Shown: piece after piece, positions 1 through 7,900 of the stretch | Layout of the letters: every line of letters starts with the position of its first letter | Numbering within the stretch: position 1 is the first letter of the stretch | Notes under the pieces: model-generated | Databases searched by the model: none | Told to the model about the DNA's origin: nothing | The model's input: the letters and a program-made list of their open reading frames with translations, nothing else | Program-made: the position numbers and the translations under genes | Assembly (NCBI GenBank): GCA_030618945.1 | Contig: JAUXCI010000073.1 | Location: 1 to 9,773 of the forward strand | Length of the DNA stretch: 9,773 nt | Source: Flavobacteriaceae bacterium | GTDB lineage: Bacteria; Bacteroidota; Bacteroidia; Flavobacteriales; Flavobacteriaceae | Direction: 5' to 3'

Positions 1-1
1 A

Positions 2-463
2 AAAACGAAGGCAGCCATAGTGCCGGTTGCAAGTGCTGATGAGCAGGTTGCAGAACCAGTTGTAGAACCCATAAAAGCGATAGAAACAGAGACCGCCGTT
101 CCGGTTGCGGTAGCAGCTGTACCAGTAGTTACAAAAGAAGCAAAATCTGATGACATCCAGGAGCATGAAACAGGTTTTGCCGTAGCAAAATCGTATAAGA
201 ATGAAAATACGTCTTTCTTTTTGATAGAGCAGAATAATGTATTGGTAGCCTATGTGATTGAGAGTAAAAACGAGAATTTTAAAAAAGGGGAGACCATAGG
301 TACTTTTGAAAAGACATCTTTACCTAATGTGTTCCGGGTAGCCTGGAAAAAGGAACAAGATTTTGATCAAACTACAGCTTATTTTGATGACAAGGGTAAT
401 TTAAAAATTGACATCCATCGAGATGGAAAAATTGAAGTGATAACCTTTACCGAAGAAAAATAA
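2..463 (+). CDS. Unrecognised protein, C-terminal part only (5' end beyond window)
   Basis: The reading frame is open from the first complete codon at base 2 to the TAA at 461-463, so the gene begins left of the window and 153 residues are visible. A GTG at 20-22 could act as a start, but the frame runs on upstream through KTKAAI and the GTG opens a low-complexity stretch, so I treat it as internal. The first ~50 visible residues are rich in Ala, Val, Pro and Glu (for example VPVAVAAVPVV), like a flexible linker. The last ~100 residues look folded, with alternating hydrophobic and charged residues suggesting beta strands (SFFLIEQNNVLVAYVIES, then KIDIHRDGKIEVITF). I do not recognise a family and assign no function. 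No signal peptide or membrane segment is visible in this part. The gene converges on rarA, with 20 bp between the stop codons. Confidence 0.75.
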   Translation, partial: KTKAAIVPVASADEQVAEPVVEPIKAIETETAVPVAVAAVPVVTKEAKSDDIQEHETGFAVAKSYKNENTSFFLIEQNNVLVAYVIESKNENFKKGETIGTFEKTSLPNVFRVAWKKEQDFDQTTAYFDDKGNLKIDIHRDGKIEVITFTEEK

Positions 464-465
464 TT

Positions 466-499
466 ATACAACTATTGATCATTTCAATAGTTGTATTTT
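466..499. terminator. Bidirectional intrinsic terminator between the left-edge gene and rarA
   Basis: Bases 466-478 (atacaactattga) and 484-496 (tcaatagttgtat) form a perfect 13-bp inverted repeat with a 5-base loop. Reading + the stem is followed by tttt (496-499). Reading - it is followed by AATTATTTTT. It lies just after the stop of the + gene and includes the stop and last codons of rarA, so it can serve both converging genes. Only 3 of the 13 pairs are G-C, so the stem is weak for its length. Confidence 0.65.
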
Positions 500-1761
500 G
501 ACTCCCATCGTTGCCTTAACAAGTCCCTGAATTGATTTTCTCTTGGGTTATTACCAGGTTCGTAAAGTTTGGTATTCTTTATCTCATCGGGCAAGAATTC
601 CTGATCGACAAAATTGTCATCATAATTATGGGCGTATTTATATTCTTTGCCATAATTTAAATCTTTCATTAATTTGGTCGGTGCATTTCTAAGGTGTAGT
701 GGAATTGATAGATCGCCTGTTTCTCTTACAGTTTTTTGAGCCTCATTTATAGCTTGATACGAGGCGTTACTTTTAGCCGAATTCGCCAAATAGATGGCAC
801 ATTGACTTAAGATAATCCTGCTTTCAGGGTTGCCAATTATGGCAACTGCCTGGAAAGTATTATTCGCGAGAATCAAGGCGGTTGGATTGGCATTGCCAAT
901 GTCTTCTGAAGCTAGAATAAGCATTCTGCGGGCAATAAATTTTACGTCTTCACCACCTTCGATCATACGGGCCAGCCAATACACAGCAGCGTTTGGGTCA
1001 CTGCCCCTGATCGATTTTATAAAAGCCGAGATAATATCGTAATGTTGCTCTCCCGTTTTATCATATCTAACCACATTTTTCTGAACCTTGCTTAGTACAA
1101 GGTCATTGGTAATAGTCATTTGATCATCCTGAGAGTTGACAATCAATTCAAAAATGTTTAATAATTTGCGTGCGTCTCCCCCTGACAATTGCAAAAGGGC
1201 ATCGGTTTCTTTGAGCGTGATCTGTTTTTTGGAAATCAAAACATCTTTTTCTATGGCACGGTGCAGCAAGGCAATAAGATCTGCTTTATCAAAAGCATTG
1301 AGGATATAGATCTGGCACCGGGATAAAAGGGCCGGAATTACTTCAAAACTTGGATTTTCTGTGGTGGCACCAATAAGCGTGATCCACCCTTTTTCAACGG
1401 CACCCAATAATGAATCTTGTTGCGATTTGCTAAAGCGATGGATTTCATCGATAAACAAAATTGGATTTTTTTGGGTAAACAAGCCTCCGCTGGTTTTGGC
1501 TTTGTCAATAATGTCTCTAATGTCCTTTACGCCTGAATTGATGGCGCTAAGCGAATAAAAAGGGCGTTTAGATTCTTCTGCAATGATATAAGCTAATGTG
1601 GTTTTACCGGTTCCCGGAGGTCCCCATAAAATAAGCGAAGGAATAAAACCCCTTTTAATATGCTCGGTTAGTGCACCATTTTTTCCCACAAGGTGAAGCT
1701 GACTGAGATAATCATCCAGTGATTTTGGTCTTATTCTTTCTGCTAAGGGTTCATTCATCAT
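484..1761 (-). CDS. rarA: RarA/MgsA-type AAA+ ATPase (replication-associated recombination protein A)
   Basis: This 425-residue protein has the full set of RarA motifs. It opens with [19 protein letters not shown], the usual family N-terminus. Walker A is GPPGTGKT at 47-54, Walker B is [10 protein letters not shown] at 101-110, sensor 1 is GATTENPSF at 131-139, the arginine finger is in LLSR at 145-148, and sensor 2 is in GGDARK at 194-199. The C-terminal half carries the conserved tetramerisation/MgsA region ([18 protein letters not shown]). The length is close to that of E. coli RarA. Members of this family are cytoplasmic ATPases related to clamp loaders and RuvB that act at stalled or gapped replication forks. 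Two ATG codons stand in tandem at the start (1761 and 1758) and either may be used. The gene is monocistronic here, divergent from the rhomboid gene, and its stop codon lies inside the terminator stem. Confidence 0.96.
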   Translation of the reverse strand: MMNEPLAERIRPKSLDDYLSQLHLVGKNGALTEHIKRGFIPSLILWGPPGTGKTTLAYIIAEESKRPFYSLSAINSGVKDIRDIIDKAKTSGGLFTQKNPILFIDEIHRFSKSQQDSLLGAVEKGWITLIGATTENPSFEVIPALLSRCQIYILNAFDKADLIALLHRAIEKDVLISKKQITLKETDALLQLSGGDARKLLNIFELIVNSQDDQMTITNDLVLSKVQKNVVRYDKTGEQHYDIISAFIKSIRGSDPNAAVYWLARMIEGGEDVKFIARRMLILASEDIGNANPTALILANNTFQAVAIIGNPESRIILSQCAIYLANSAKSNASYQAINEAQKTVRETGDLSIPLHLRNAPTKLMKDLNYGKEYKYAHNYDDNFVDQEFLPDEIKNTKLYEPGNNPRENQFRDLLRQRWESKYNY

Positions 1762-1823
1762 GTAAAAGTAATCTAAAAAGGCAAATTTTGAAAGGATGAA
1801 GTTTTTTATCTTTTGGTGAAAAT

Positions 1824-1831
1824 CAAATATA
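1824..1831 (-). promoter_or_regulatory. Candidate -7 box for rarA
   Basis: Read on the - strand this is TATATTTG, an exact match to the Bacteroidota -7 consensus TAnnTTTG. No good -33 TTTG is present about 20 bases further upstream. It would place the transcript start near 1819 and give a leader of about 55-60 bases. Such short AT-rich matches also arise by chance. Confidence 0.4.
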
Positions 1832-1861
1832 AAATCTTCAATAAAAGAGAATAATGTAAAT

Positions 1862-1869
1862 TAGCTTTG
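1862..1869 (+). promoter_or_regulatory. Candidate -7 box for the rhomboid gene
   Basis: TAGCTTTG matches the Bacteroidota -7 consensus TAnnTTTG exactly and ends 12 bases before the ATG at 1882. The expected start point near 1874-1876 would leave a leader of under 10 bases with no room for a ribosome binding site. No clear -33 box is visible. It faces away from the rarA box, with 30 bases between them. Confidence 0.5.
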
Positions 1870-1881
1870 TATTTATAAAAC

Positions 1882-2580
1882 ATGAATGATAGAAGTTTTT
1901 TTAAGTTTTCAACATGGACTTTGGCCGTTCCGCTTTATTTTGTTTTAAGCCTGTGGATCGTTTATTGGTTTGAAGTAAAAAATGGTTGGAACTTCAATTC
2001 TTTTGGTATTTTTCCTAGAACCTTATCCGGCTTGAAAGGCATTTTTTTATCACCCTTTATTCATGGTGACATCAAACATTTATACCACAATTCCATACCA
2101 CTTTTTGTATTGTTTTTTTGCCTGCTATATTTTTATAGAAATGCAGCAGTTAAGGTGTTCCTTTATGGAAGTCTGTTCACAGGATTACTTACATGGCTTA
2201 TCGCACGTGAATCGTATCATATAGGTGCAAGTGGAATTATTTATCTATTGTTCAGTTTTATTTTTTTTAGCGGAATCATCAGAAAGAATTACCGTCTTGT
2301 GGCTGTATCATTAATGATCATATTTCTTTACGGAGGAATGGTTTGGTATGTTTTACCGGTAAAAGAAGGTATTTCATGGGAAGGGCATCTTTCCGGTTTT
2401 CTTGTAGGATTGATCTTAGCTTTTATTTATAAGGCTAAGGGACCGCAAAAATTTGAATATGATTGGGAAAAAGATACGTATCAGCCCGATGCTTTTGATC
2501 AGCATTTTGATGAAGATGGAAATTTTAATCCAGGACGAGATCGTGAAGAGATTCCATCAAAAAATGATGATATAGATTGA
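1882..2580 (+). CDS. Rhomboid family intramembrane serine protease
   Basis: This is a 232-residue membrane protein with about six hydrophobic segments (near 14-31, 68-85, 92-108, 113-131, 137-157 and 168-184). The rhomboid catalytic set is present. Ser117 lies in GASG (115-118), ahead of the fourth segment's hydrophobic core, and His169 lies in EGHLSG in the sixth. HLYHN at 66-70 fits the HxxxN pattern that supports the oxyanion in E. coli GlpG. Rhomboids cut transmembrane substrates within the membrane; the substrate here is unknown. Residues 185-232 form a hydrophilic, strongly acidic tail (DQHFDEDGNFNPGRD and a DDID end), probably cytoplasmic. The ATG at 1882 is preceded by a -7 box and no purine-rich ribosome site. 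The stop is 2 bp from the stop of the converging rlmB gene. Confidence 0.93.
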   Translation: MNDRSFFKFSTWTLAVPLYFVLSLWIVYWFEVKNGWNFNSFGIFPRTLSGLKGIFLSPFIHGDIKHLYHNSIPLFVLFFCLLYFYRNAAVKVFLYGSLFTGLLTWLIARESYHIGASGIIYLLFSFIFFSGIIRKNYRLVAVSLMIIFLYGGMVWYVLPVKEGISWEGHLSGFLVGLILAFIYKAKGPQKFEYDWEKDTYQPDAFDQHFDEDGNFNPGRDREEIPSKNDDID

Positions 2581-2582
2581 TT

Positions 2583-3323
2583 TCAAGCCTTTTGACGCAC
2601 CATTTCATATAAGGCAGCACCACAAGCCACTGAAACATTCAACGACGCTATGGAGCCTAATAATGGGAGCTTACCTCTATGGTCAGAGTTCTTTAGTACA
2701 GAGTTTGAAATTCCTTTTTCTTCTGATCCTATAACTATGGCAGTAGCCTTGGTAAAGTCTATATCATAAATCAAAGTATCTGTCTTTTCGGTAACTGAAA
2801 CAATTTGAATGTCAAGCGCTTTTAATTGATGCACTGCGTCAAGCACGTGGTGAACCTTGCATATGGATAATTTAAATGCAGCTCCAGCCGAGGTTTTGAT
2901 GGCGTCTGCATTGATGGGTGCATTGCCATGGGTAGGAACTATGACCGCATCTACCCCTGTACATTCTGCCGTTCTCAATATGGCACCAAGATTTCTAACG
3001 TCAGTGATCTGATCCAATAGAAGGAAAACCGGTGATGTTTTGGTTTCCATAATTTTGGTAAGCACTTCGTCAAGATCCACAAAACTTATTGCCGAAGTTT
3101 TAGCCACGGCCCCCTGGTGGTTTTGAGACTTTGACAGCATATTTAATTTTTCTACAGGAACAAAACTAAAGGGTATTTTGTTTTCATTGATGCTGTGTTG
3201 AAGCGCTTTGGCCAAGGTGCCTTGAATCTCCTTTTGGATATACACCTTTTCTATTTCCTGCCCTGAATTGATGGCTTCTAAAATAGCCCTTAAACCAAAT
3301 ATTTTTGTTACTTCTTGTTCCAT
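2583..3323 (-). CDS. rlmB: 23S rRNA (guanosine-2'-O)-methyltransferase, RlmB/TrmH (SpoU) family
   Basis: From the ATG at 3323 the protein has 246 residues, the usual RlmB size. Residues 1-75 form the RNA-binding N-terminal substrate domain (IFGLRAILEAI, then HQGAVA at 69-74). The SPOUT trefoil-knot domain follows with its three motifs: DVRNLGAILRTAE at 108-120 (Asn111, Arg117), IGSEEKGIS at 198-206, and GSIASLNVSVACG at 223-235 (Asn229). Family members use S-adenosylmethionine to methylate a ribose 2'-OH; E. coli RlmB modifies G2251 of 23S rRNA, in the P loop. A tRNA-modifying TrmH paralogue is less likely because the N-terminal domain is of RlmB type. The frame is open further upstream to a GTG at 3377, but that would start in the T-run of the susCD terminator and add a poorly conserved leader, so I chose 3323. 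Confidence 0.93.
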   Translation of the reverse strand: MEQEVTKIFGLRAILEAINSGQEIEKVYIQKEIQGTLAKALQHSINENKIPFSFVPVEKLNMLSKSQNHQGAVAKTSAISFVDLDEVLTKIMETKTSPVFLLLDQITDVRNLGAILRTAECTGVDAVIVPTHGNAPINADAIKTSAGAAFKLSICKVHHVLDAVHQLKALDIQIVSVTEKTDTLIYDIDFTKATAIVIGSEEKGISNSVLKNSDHRGKLPLLGSIASLNVSVACGAALYEMVRQKA

Positions 3324-3327
3324 AAAG

Positions 3328-3335
3328 CAAAGGTA
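3328..3335 (-). promoter_or_regulatory. Candidate -7 box for rlmB, abutting the start codon
   Basis: Read on the - strand this is TACCTTTG, an exact match to TAnnTTTG, with only CTTT between it and the ATG at 3323. If used in the normal way, transcription would start at or next to the A of the start codon, giving a leaderless mRNA. The match also supports the ATG at 3323 over the upstream GTG. The -33 position has no TTTG. Confidence 0.5.
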
Positions 3336-3377
3336 TGATTTTTTATGTTTAGGGCCTTCAGTTAATAAGTACCGCAC

Positions 3378-3410
3378 AAAAAAAAACCATCACGCCATTG
3401 GCGTGATGGT
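3378..3410 (-). terminator. Strong intrinsic terminator of the susC-susD operon
   Basis: Bases 3386-3396 (accatcacgcc) pair perfectly with 3400-3410 (ggcgtgatggt) around a 3-base loop. Reading in the - direction, the hairpin is followed at once by nine T residues (complement of the A-run 3378-3386). The stem is GC-rich against an AT-rich background. It lies 44 bp past the susD-type stop and upstream of the rlmB promoter, so it insulates rlmB from the operon. There is no equivalent T-run for + strand transcription. Confidence 0.92.
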
Positions 3411-3453
3411 ATCAACATATAAAAAGTGTCTAATCTAAATTATATATTAAATT

Positions 3454-4899
3454 TTAGTTTCCGTTATCATTATTATCCCAGAAAACTCTTGAGTGTAACT
3501 CATCTCCACCCATAGCTGCAGATGCCGCCTCATAATTAGGCCCGTTTAACTGAGGTTCATTATTTGGATAGTAATAACGTCTTGGTACAGGTAATTCTGA
3601 TATTGGTGGACGCGTAAAAGTGTTTGGATAATCTAACAATCTCCAAGTACTCCAAGCTTCAAAACCACGACCATATAAAGCCAAATACTTTTGATTACCA
3701 ATTACTTCTTGCCAGGAACCACCAGAAGTAGCATAAGCAACAGATGCTTGAGCGATATAAGCTGCAGCATCTCCGGTACCATGTGTAAAGTACTCAATTG
3801 ATGCAGTTATGCCTTCATTATAATACATTTCAGCATTACCACCAATTAATCCTCTTTCTACAGCCTCAGCCAATAAGAAACATACTTCAGGATAATCTAA
3901 AACAATTCCTTCCGTATCTGCTATATGCAAAAATTCAGCAAGATGACTAAAGTCTACATACGCAGAATTTACTCCGTATGGAGCTCCAACATAAGGAACA
4001 TTATCCTGCATAAAAACAGCTGTTCTTGGGTCATTTAAAGGAACAATCATATCTACAAATTGTTCAGCCATAACATAATCTTTACGACCTGATTGCACCA
4101 AAGTTGCCCAGTTAGGATTGTTATTTGGTGGAGACTTTTCAAATGGATAGGCTGCATTGTCAGCATTAGATTCAAATACACCAGACATAGCCTCTGTAGC
4201 CATTGTTGCAGCCAAAGTACTATTAACGTCAGCAATTCTCACCGCCATTCTTAATTTCAACGAATTAGCAAATTTCATCCAACTAGCAGGGTCACCGTGA
4301 TAAACTAAATCACCATCTCCAACATTTCCAGCTCCAACACTTGTATCCAATGAATTTATTGCAGAATCTAATCTGTTGAATAAAGCAAGATAAATGTCTT
4401 CATCATTGTCATAAACTGGTACTAAGTTAGCATTACCCTGCAAAGCTTGAGTATAAGGAATGTCACCATAAGTGTCAACCATAATATGCCATGAGAAAAC
4501 TGACATGATCTCAATCATTGCCAATTGATTTTTTTGGATATCAGCAGCTTCAATTGATTCTGTAGTAATCAATCTCTTTGCTTCCTGTAAATCGTTTAAC
4601 ATGTCACGATAATGTCTTCTCCAAAAAGCATTACCTACGTCTCTCTCTCTAAACAAATAATTAGCTTCATCCTGGTAAGTTGTTTGACCCCAAAATTGAG
4701 ACATCATACCAAAAGTATTACTATTTACACTCATTCCTACCATTTGTTGAAACAGGTCTTGTTGCGCCGCAGTAACTAAAAATGCGGGAGGCACCTTGGC
4801 GGGATTCTTAGTATCCACATTCCACCCTTCAAAGTCTTCACATGAAATGGTGGTTCCAAGTAAAAGGGCAATTAATATTAATTTTTTCATTTTTTCCAT
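3454..4899 (-). CDS. SusD/RagB-family outer membrane lipoprotein (SusD-like_2 type)
   Basis: This 481-residue protein starts with a lipoprotein signal: basic MEKMKK, a hydrophobic core, and a lipobox-like TISC with the lipidated Cys at position 20. The acidic residues right after it (CEDFE) resemble the Bacteroidota signal for export of lipoproteins to the cell surface. Family features follow in order: NVDTKNPAKVPPAFLVTAAQ (27-46), DTYGDIPYTQAL (142-153), DPASWMKFANSLKLRMA (203-219), the helical LAEAVERG (343-350), NQKYLALYGRGFEAWSTWR (402-420) and a C-terminal PVPRRYYYP. This pattern fits the SusD-like_2 branch (PF12771) better than classical starch-binding SusD. SusD proteins form a lid on the SusC barrel and help capture substrate; the ligand cannot be told here. 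A second ATG at 4890 (MKKLIL) is an equally plausible start. The gene is intact and follows its SusC partner by 4 bp. Confidence 0.95.
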   Translation of the reverse strand: MEKMKKLILIALLLGTTISCEDFEGWNVDTKNPAKVPPAFLVTAAQQDLFQQMVGMSVNSNTFGMMSQFWGQTTYQDEANYLFRERDVGNAFWRRHYRDMLNDLQEAKRLITTESIEAADIQKNQLAMIEIMSVFSWHIMVDTYGDIPYTQALQGNANLVPVYDNDEDIYLALFNRLDSAINSLDTSVGAGNVGDGDLVYHGDPASWMKFANSLKLRMAVRIADVNSTLAATMATEAMSGVFESNADNAAYPFEKSPPNNNPNWATLVQSGRKDYVMAEQFVDMIVPLNDPRTAVFMQDNVPYVGAPYGVNSAYVDFSHLAEFLHIADTEGIVLDYPEVCFLLAEAVERGLIGGNAEMYYNEGITASIEYFTHGTGDAAAYIAQASVAYATSGGSWQEVIGNQKYLALYGRGFEAWSTWRLLDYPNTFTRPPISELPVPRRYYYPNNEPQLNGPNYEAASAAMGGDELHSRVFWDNNDNGN

Positions 4900-4903
4900 T
4901 TTT

Positions 4904-7900
4904 TTAAAACATTATTTTTACACTAAATCCAATATCTTTGGTTGTAGGATAAGCACCTGATTGATGACCTTGTACATTACCAGCAGTTAAACCGGCTTCA
5001 GGGTCACTATGAGGCATTGATTTATCAATAATCCAAAGGTTTCTACCTAGAGCTGTAAAAGTCATACCCTGTATAGTTCCTCTAAATACATCACTATCTA
5101 AACTATAAGATAACGACATTTCACGTAACTTAATAAAGTCTGCGTCATAAACGTGTGCTGCATGTGGTGCTCTAGTCCAACCTAAAGCATTTGCGTAATA
5201 GTCCATTCTTGTTCTGGTTGTATTTGGAGTTCCATCTTCATTTACACCCTCTAACAAAATACCACCACTGTCTGCTCCGTCAGTAACAGGATCACGTTTT
5301 GGGTTACCCAGCTCGTTATCTCCTGCTGTTACCTGATAAATACCAGTACCATAACCGTACCAAGTATCTAATGAGAATACCTGACCACCTTGTTGCATAT
5401 CAATTAAGAAACTGAATGATAAATTTTTATAGGTGAACCTGTTATTAATACCACCTTTCCAATCTGCTTGAAAGTTTCCAAGCACGTTAGTTTGGCTTGA
5501 AGTTCTTGCATAACGACCAGCTGAATTAATAATTTTGCCACCGTTTTCATGATAAACATAATCAGATCCTTGAATCGTTCCATATGGTTCACCAACCGTT
5601 GCATTGATACTAACCGCTTGAGTATTTGCTAACAACAAATTAGTTAAACCTTGTGGTAACTCAAGTACTTCACTATTGTTTTTTGCCCAGTTAATGTCAA
5701 TTCTCCATTCAAAATTATCTGTTCTAACAGGCGAACCCCAAAGAGTGACTTCCATACCTTGATTTTGAACCTTACCGGCATTTAACCATTGACCAGTATA
5801 TCCCGTAGAACTTGAGATAGATACAGGTGTAATTAAATCTTCAGATATTTTGTCATAAACTGATAAGTCAAAACCAAGTCTACTTCTAAACATAGACATT
5901 TCTAAACCAATTTCAGTTTCATAAGAAGTTTCATTCTTAAGTTCAGGATTATTATTGGTAGAAGGTAAAGATGCATTTCCTTCACCACCCATTGGGCTGT
6001 TTAAATCATAAGTATTATAAACACTTAGAGGAGGAGCACTATTTCCAGTTACCGCATAACCAGCTCTTAATTTACCTAAAGATAACCAATTCGCATTAGT
6101 TAAGCTAGAAAACAAGAAACTACCTGAAACACCATAGTATCCATACCCATTATTGTCAGTAGGTAAAGTTGAAGAAATATCATAACGATATGATGCATCA
6201 AGGAATAAAATATTATTGTAACCCACAGAGGCATTTGCGTAATAACCATCAGTTCGTACTTTTGATTCGTATTCATTAGGAGCCGTCATCGCATCTTTCG
6301 TATTGCTTAAAGCATATAAACGCGGTACATTCAAACCTCCGTTTGTTTGAGCGTATATAGAAGAGTAATTTCTAGAATAAACATTATAACCAAGTACACC
6401 TCTAACATTCCATTTATCTCCAAAATCTTTCTTGAAGTTCAACATCAAGTCATAAGTGTTTAGAAGTTGTGAATTGTTATATCTTGAATATAATGGAACG
6501 TCCTTACTTCCAATAGCAACTCTTTCTTCTTGAATTGTACCATAAGTATCCATTGAAGCTCTACCTAAAATACTAAACCAGTCATTTACATCGTAAGTTA
6601 ATGTTACATTACCATTAACACGGTTTCTTTCATCATTTTGATAATTTTCATAACGATCCCAGTATGGGTTGTCAAAGTAAATAGGATTAAGATCATCTAC
6701 TGGATATGATGGATTCCAAGAAATATTTTCTCCAGTAGTAAAATAGGCATCTTTTTGTTGCTGCATATCAACATTCACCTGATACCATTGTCTGAATGAT
6801 TGCATAACGTTTCTTCCGTCATACCCTGTACCAAATCTACCTTTACCTCTGCTTCTTGAATAATGCACATCGGCACTAGCAGCAAATTTATCGGTAAACT
6901 TATAAGTTGCAGCAAAATCAACATTATCTCTATTAACAGAAGAGTTTTCCATTATCCCTGATTGACTAAGATTGGTATATCCTAATTTGAAACTTCCTTT
7001 TTCGTTAGCTCCGTCTAAAGTAATGGTATTAAAAGTGGTCATACCCGTTTGAAAGAATGTTGAAGGGTTATTTTCCCCGGCAACATATGGGGTAGCTTCA
7101 CCATAAGAATCACCATATTGTGGATACCAATTGTACCATTGAACAACCATAAGGTTAGGGTCAAATCTACCACCAAAAGAAGCATCCTCACTTGAAGGAG
7201 TTGCTAATTCAGTATTTCCATCACCATTAAAATCAATATCGAAGAAATAACCAGTATCACCATAATACTGACCATAACCAGCACCGTATTCTGTTTGCCA
7301 TTCTGGTAAGGTATCGTCATTAACTGTATTGAAAGTTACTGTAGAATTAATAGTTACTCCAATTCCTCCTTTAGAACCTCTGCTTTTTCCTTTTTTAGTT
7401 GTAATTACTACAACACCATTAGCAGCTTGTGATCCATATAAGGCAGTTGCAGCACCACCTTTCAATATGTTCACACTTTCAATATCATCTGGATTGATAT
7501 CGGAAGCATTATTACCGTAGTCATATCCACCATAACCATTATCAAGACCACCACCATTTGCAATCTGGTTACTAATAGGTACACCATCAACCACAAATAA
7601 AGCCTGGTTGTTTCCAGTTAAAGAAGAGTATCCACGAATAACAACATTTGTAGAACCACCCATCGTACCACTTGACTTAACAGCCAAACCAGCAACTTTA
7701 CCTTGCAATGCATTTGTAAAGTTAGGATCTTTCACTGTACTAATTTGATCCCCATCTACTTGTTGTGTAGCATAACCTAATGATTTTTTCTCTCTCGAAA
7801 TACCCAAGGCTGTAACCACAACCTCATCTAGAGTATTCTCTTCTGAGACCATTACTACGTTTATTGAGTTTTCAGAACCTACGGATCTTGTAACAGTAGT

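Noticed and set aside
20..22. GTG as the start codon of the left-edge gene
   Set aside because: The frame stays open to the window edge and the codon lies at the beginning of a low-complexity linker, so the gene more likely begins upstream.
3324..3377. 18-residue N-terminal extension of RlmB from a GTG at 3377
   Set aside because: The start would overlap the T-run of the susCD terminator and the -7 box at 3328-3335. The ATG at 3323 gives the normal family N-terminus and length.
3434..3456. Imperfect AT-rich palindrome around the susD stop as a terminator
   Set aside because: It has a mismatch or bulge and almost no G-C pairs, and the strong hairpin 30 bp further on explains termination better.
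7329..7520. Short open frames antisense to or out of frame with susC, susD, rarA and the Omp85 gene
   Set aside because: They lie wholly inside well-supported genes and show no family motif or start signal. They are shadows of the coding frames.
7501..7560. Repetitive-looking Gly/Tyr/Asn-rich coding stretch in susC as a DNA repeat or insertion
   Set aside because: It is in frame, lies in a variable plug loop common in SusC proteins, and is not a regular tandem repeat.
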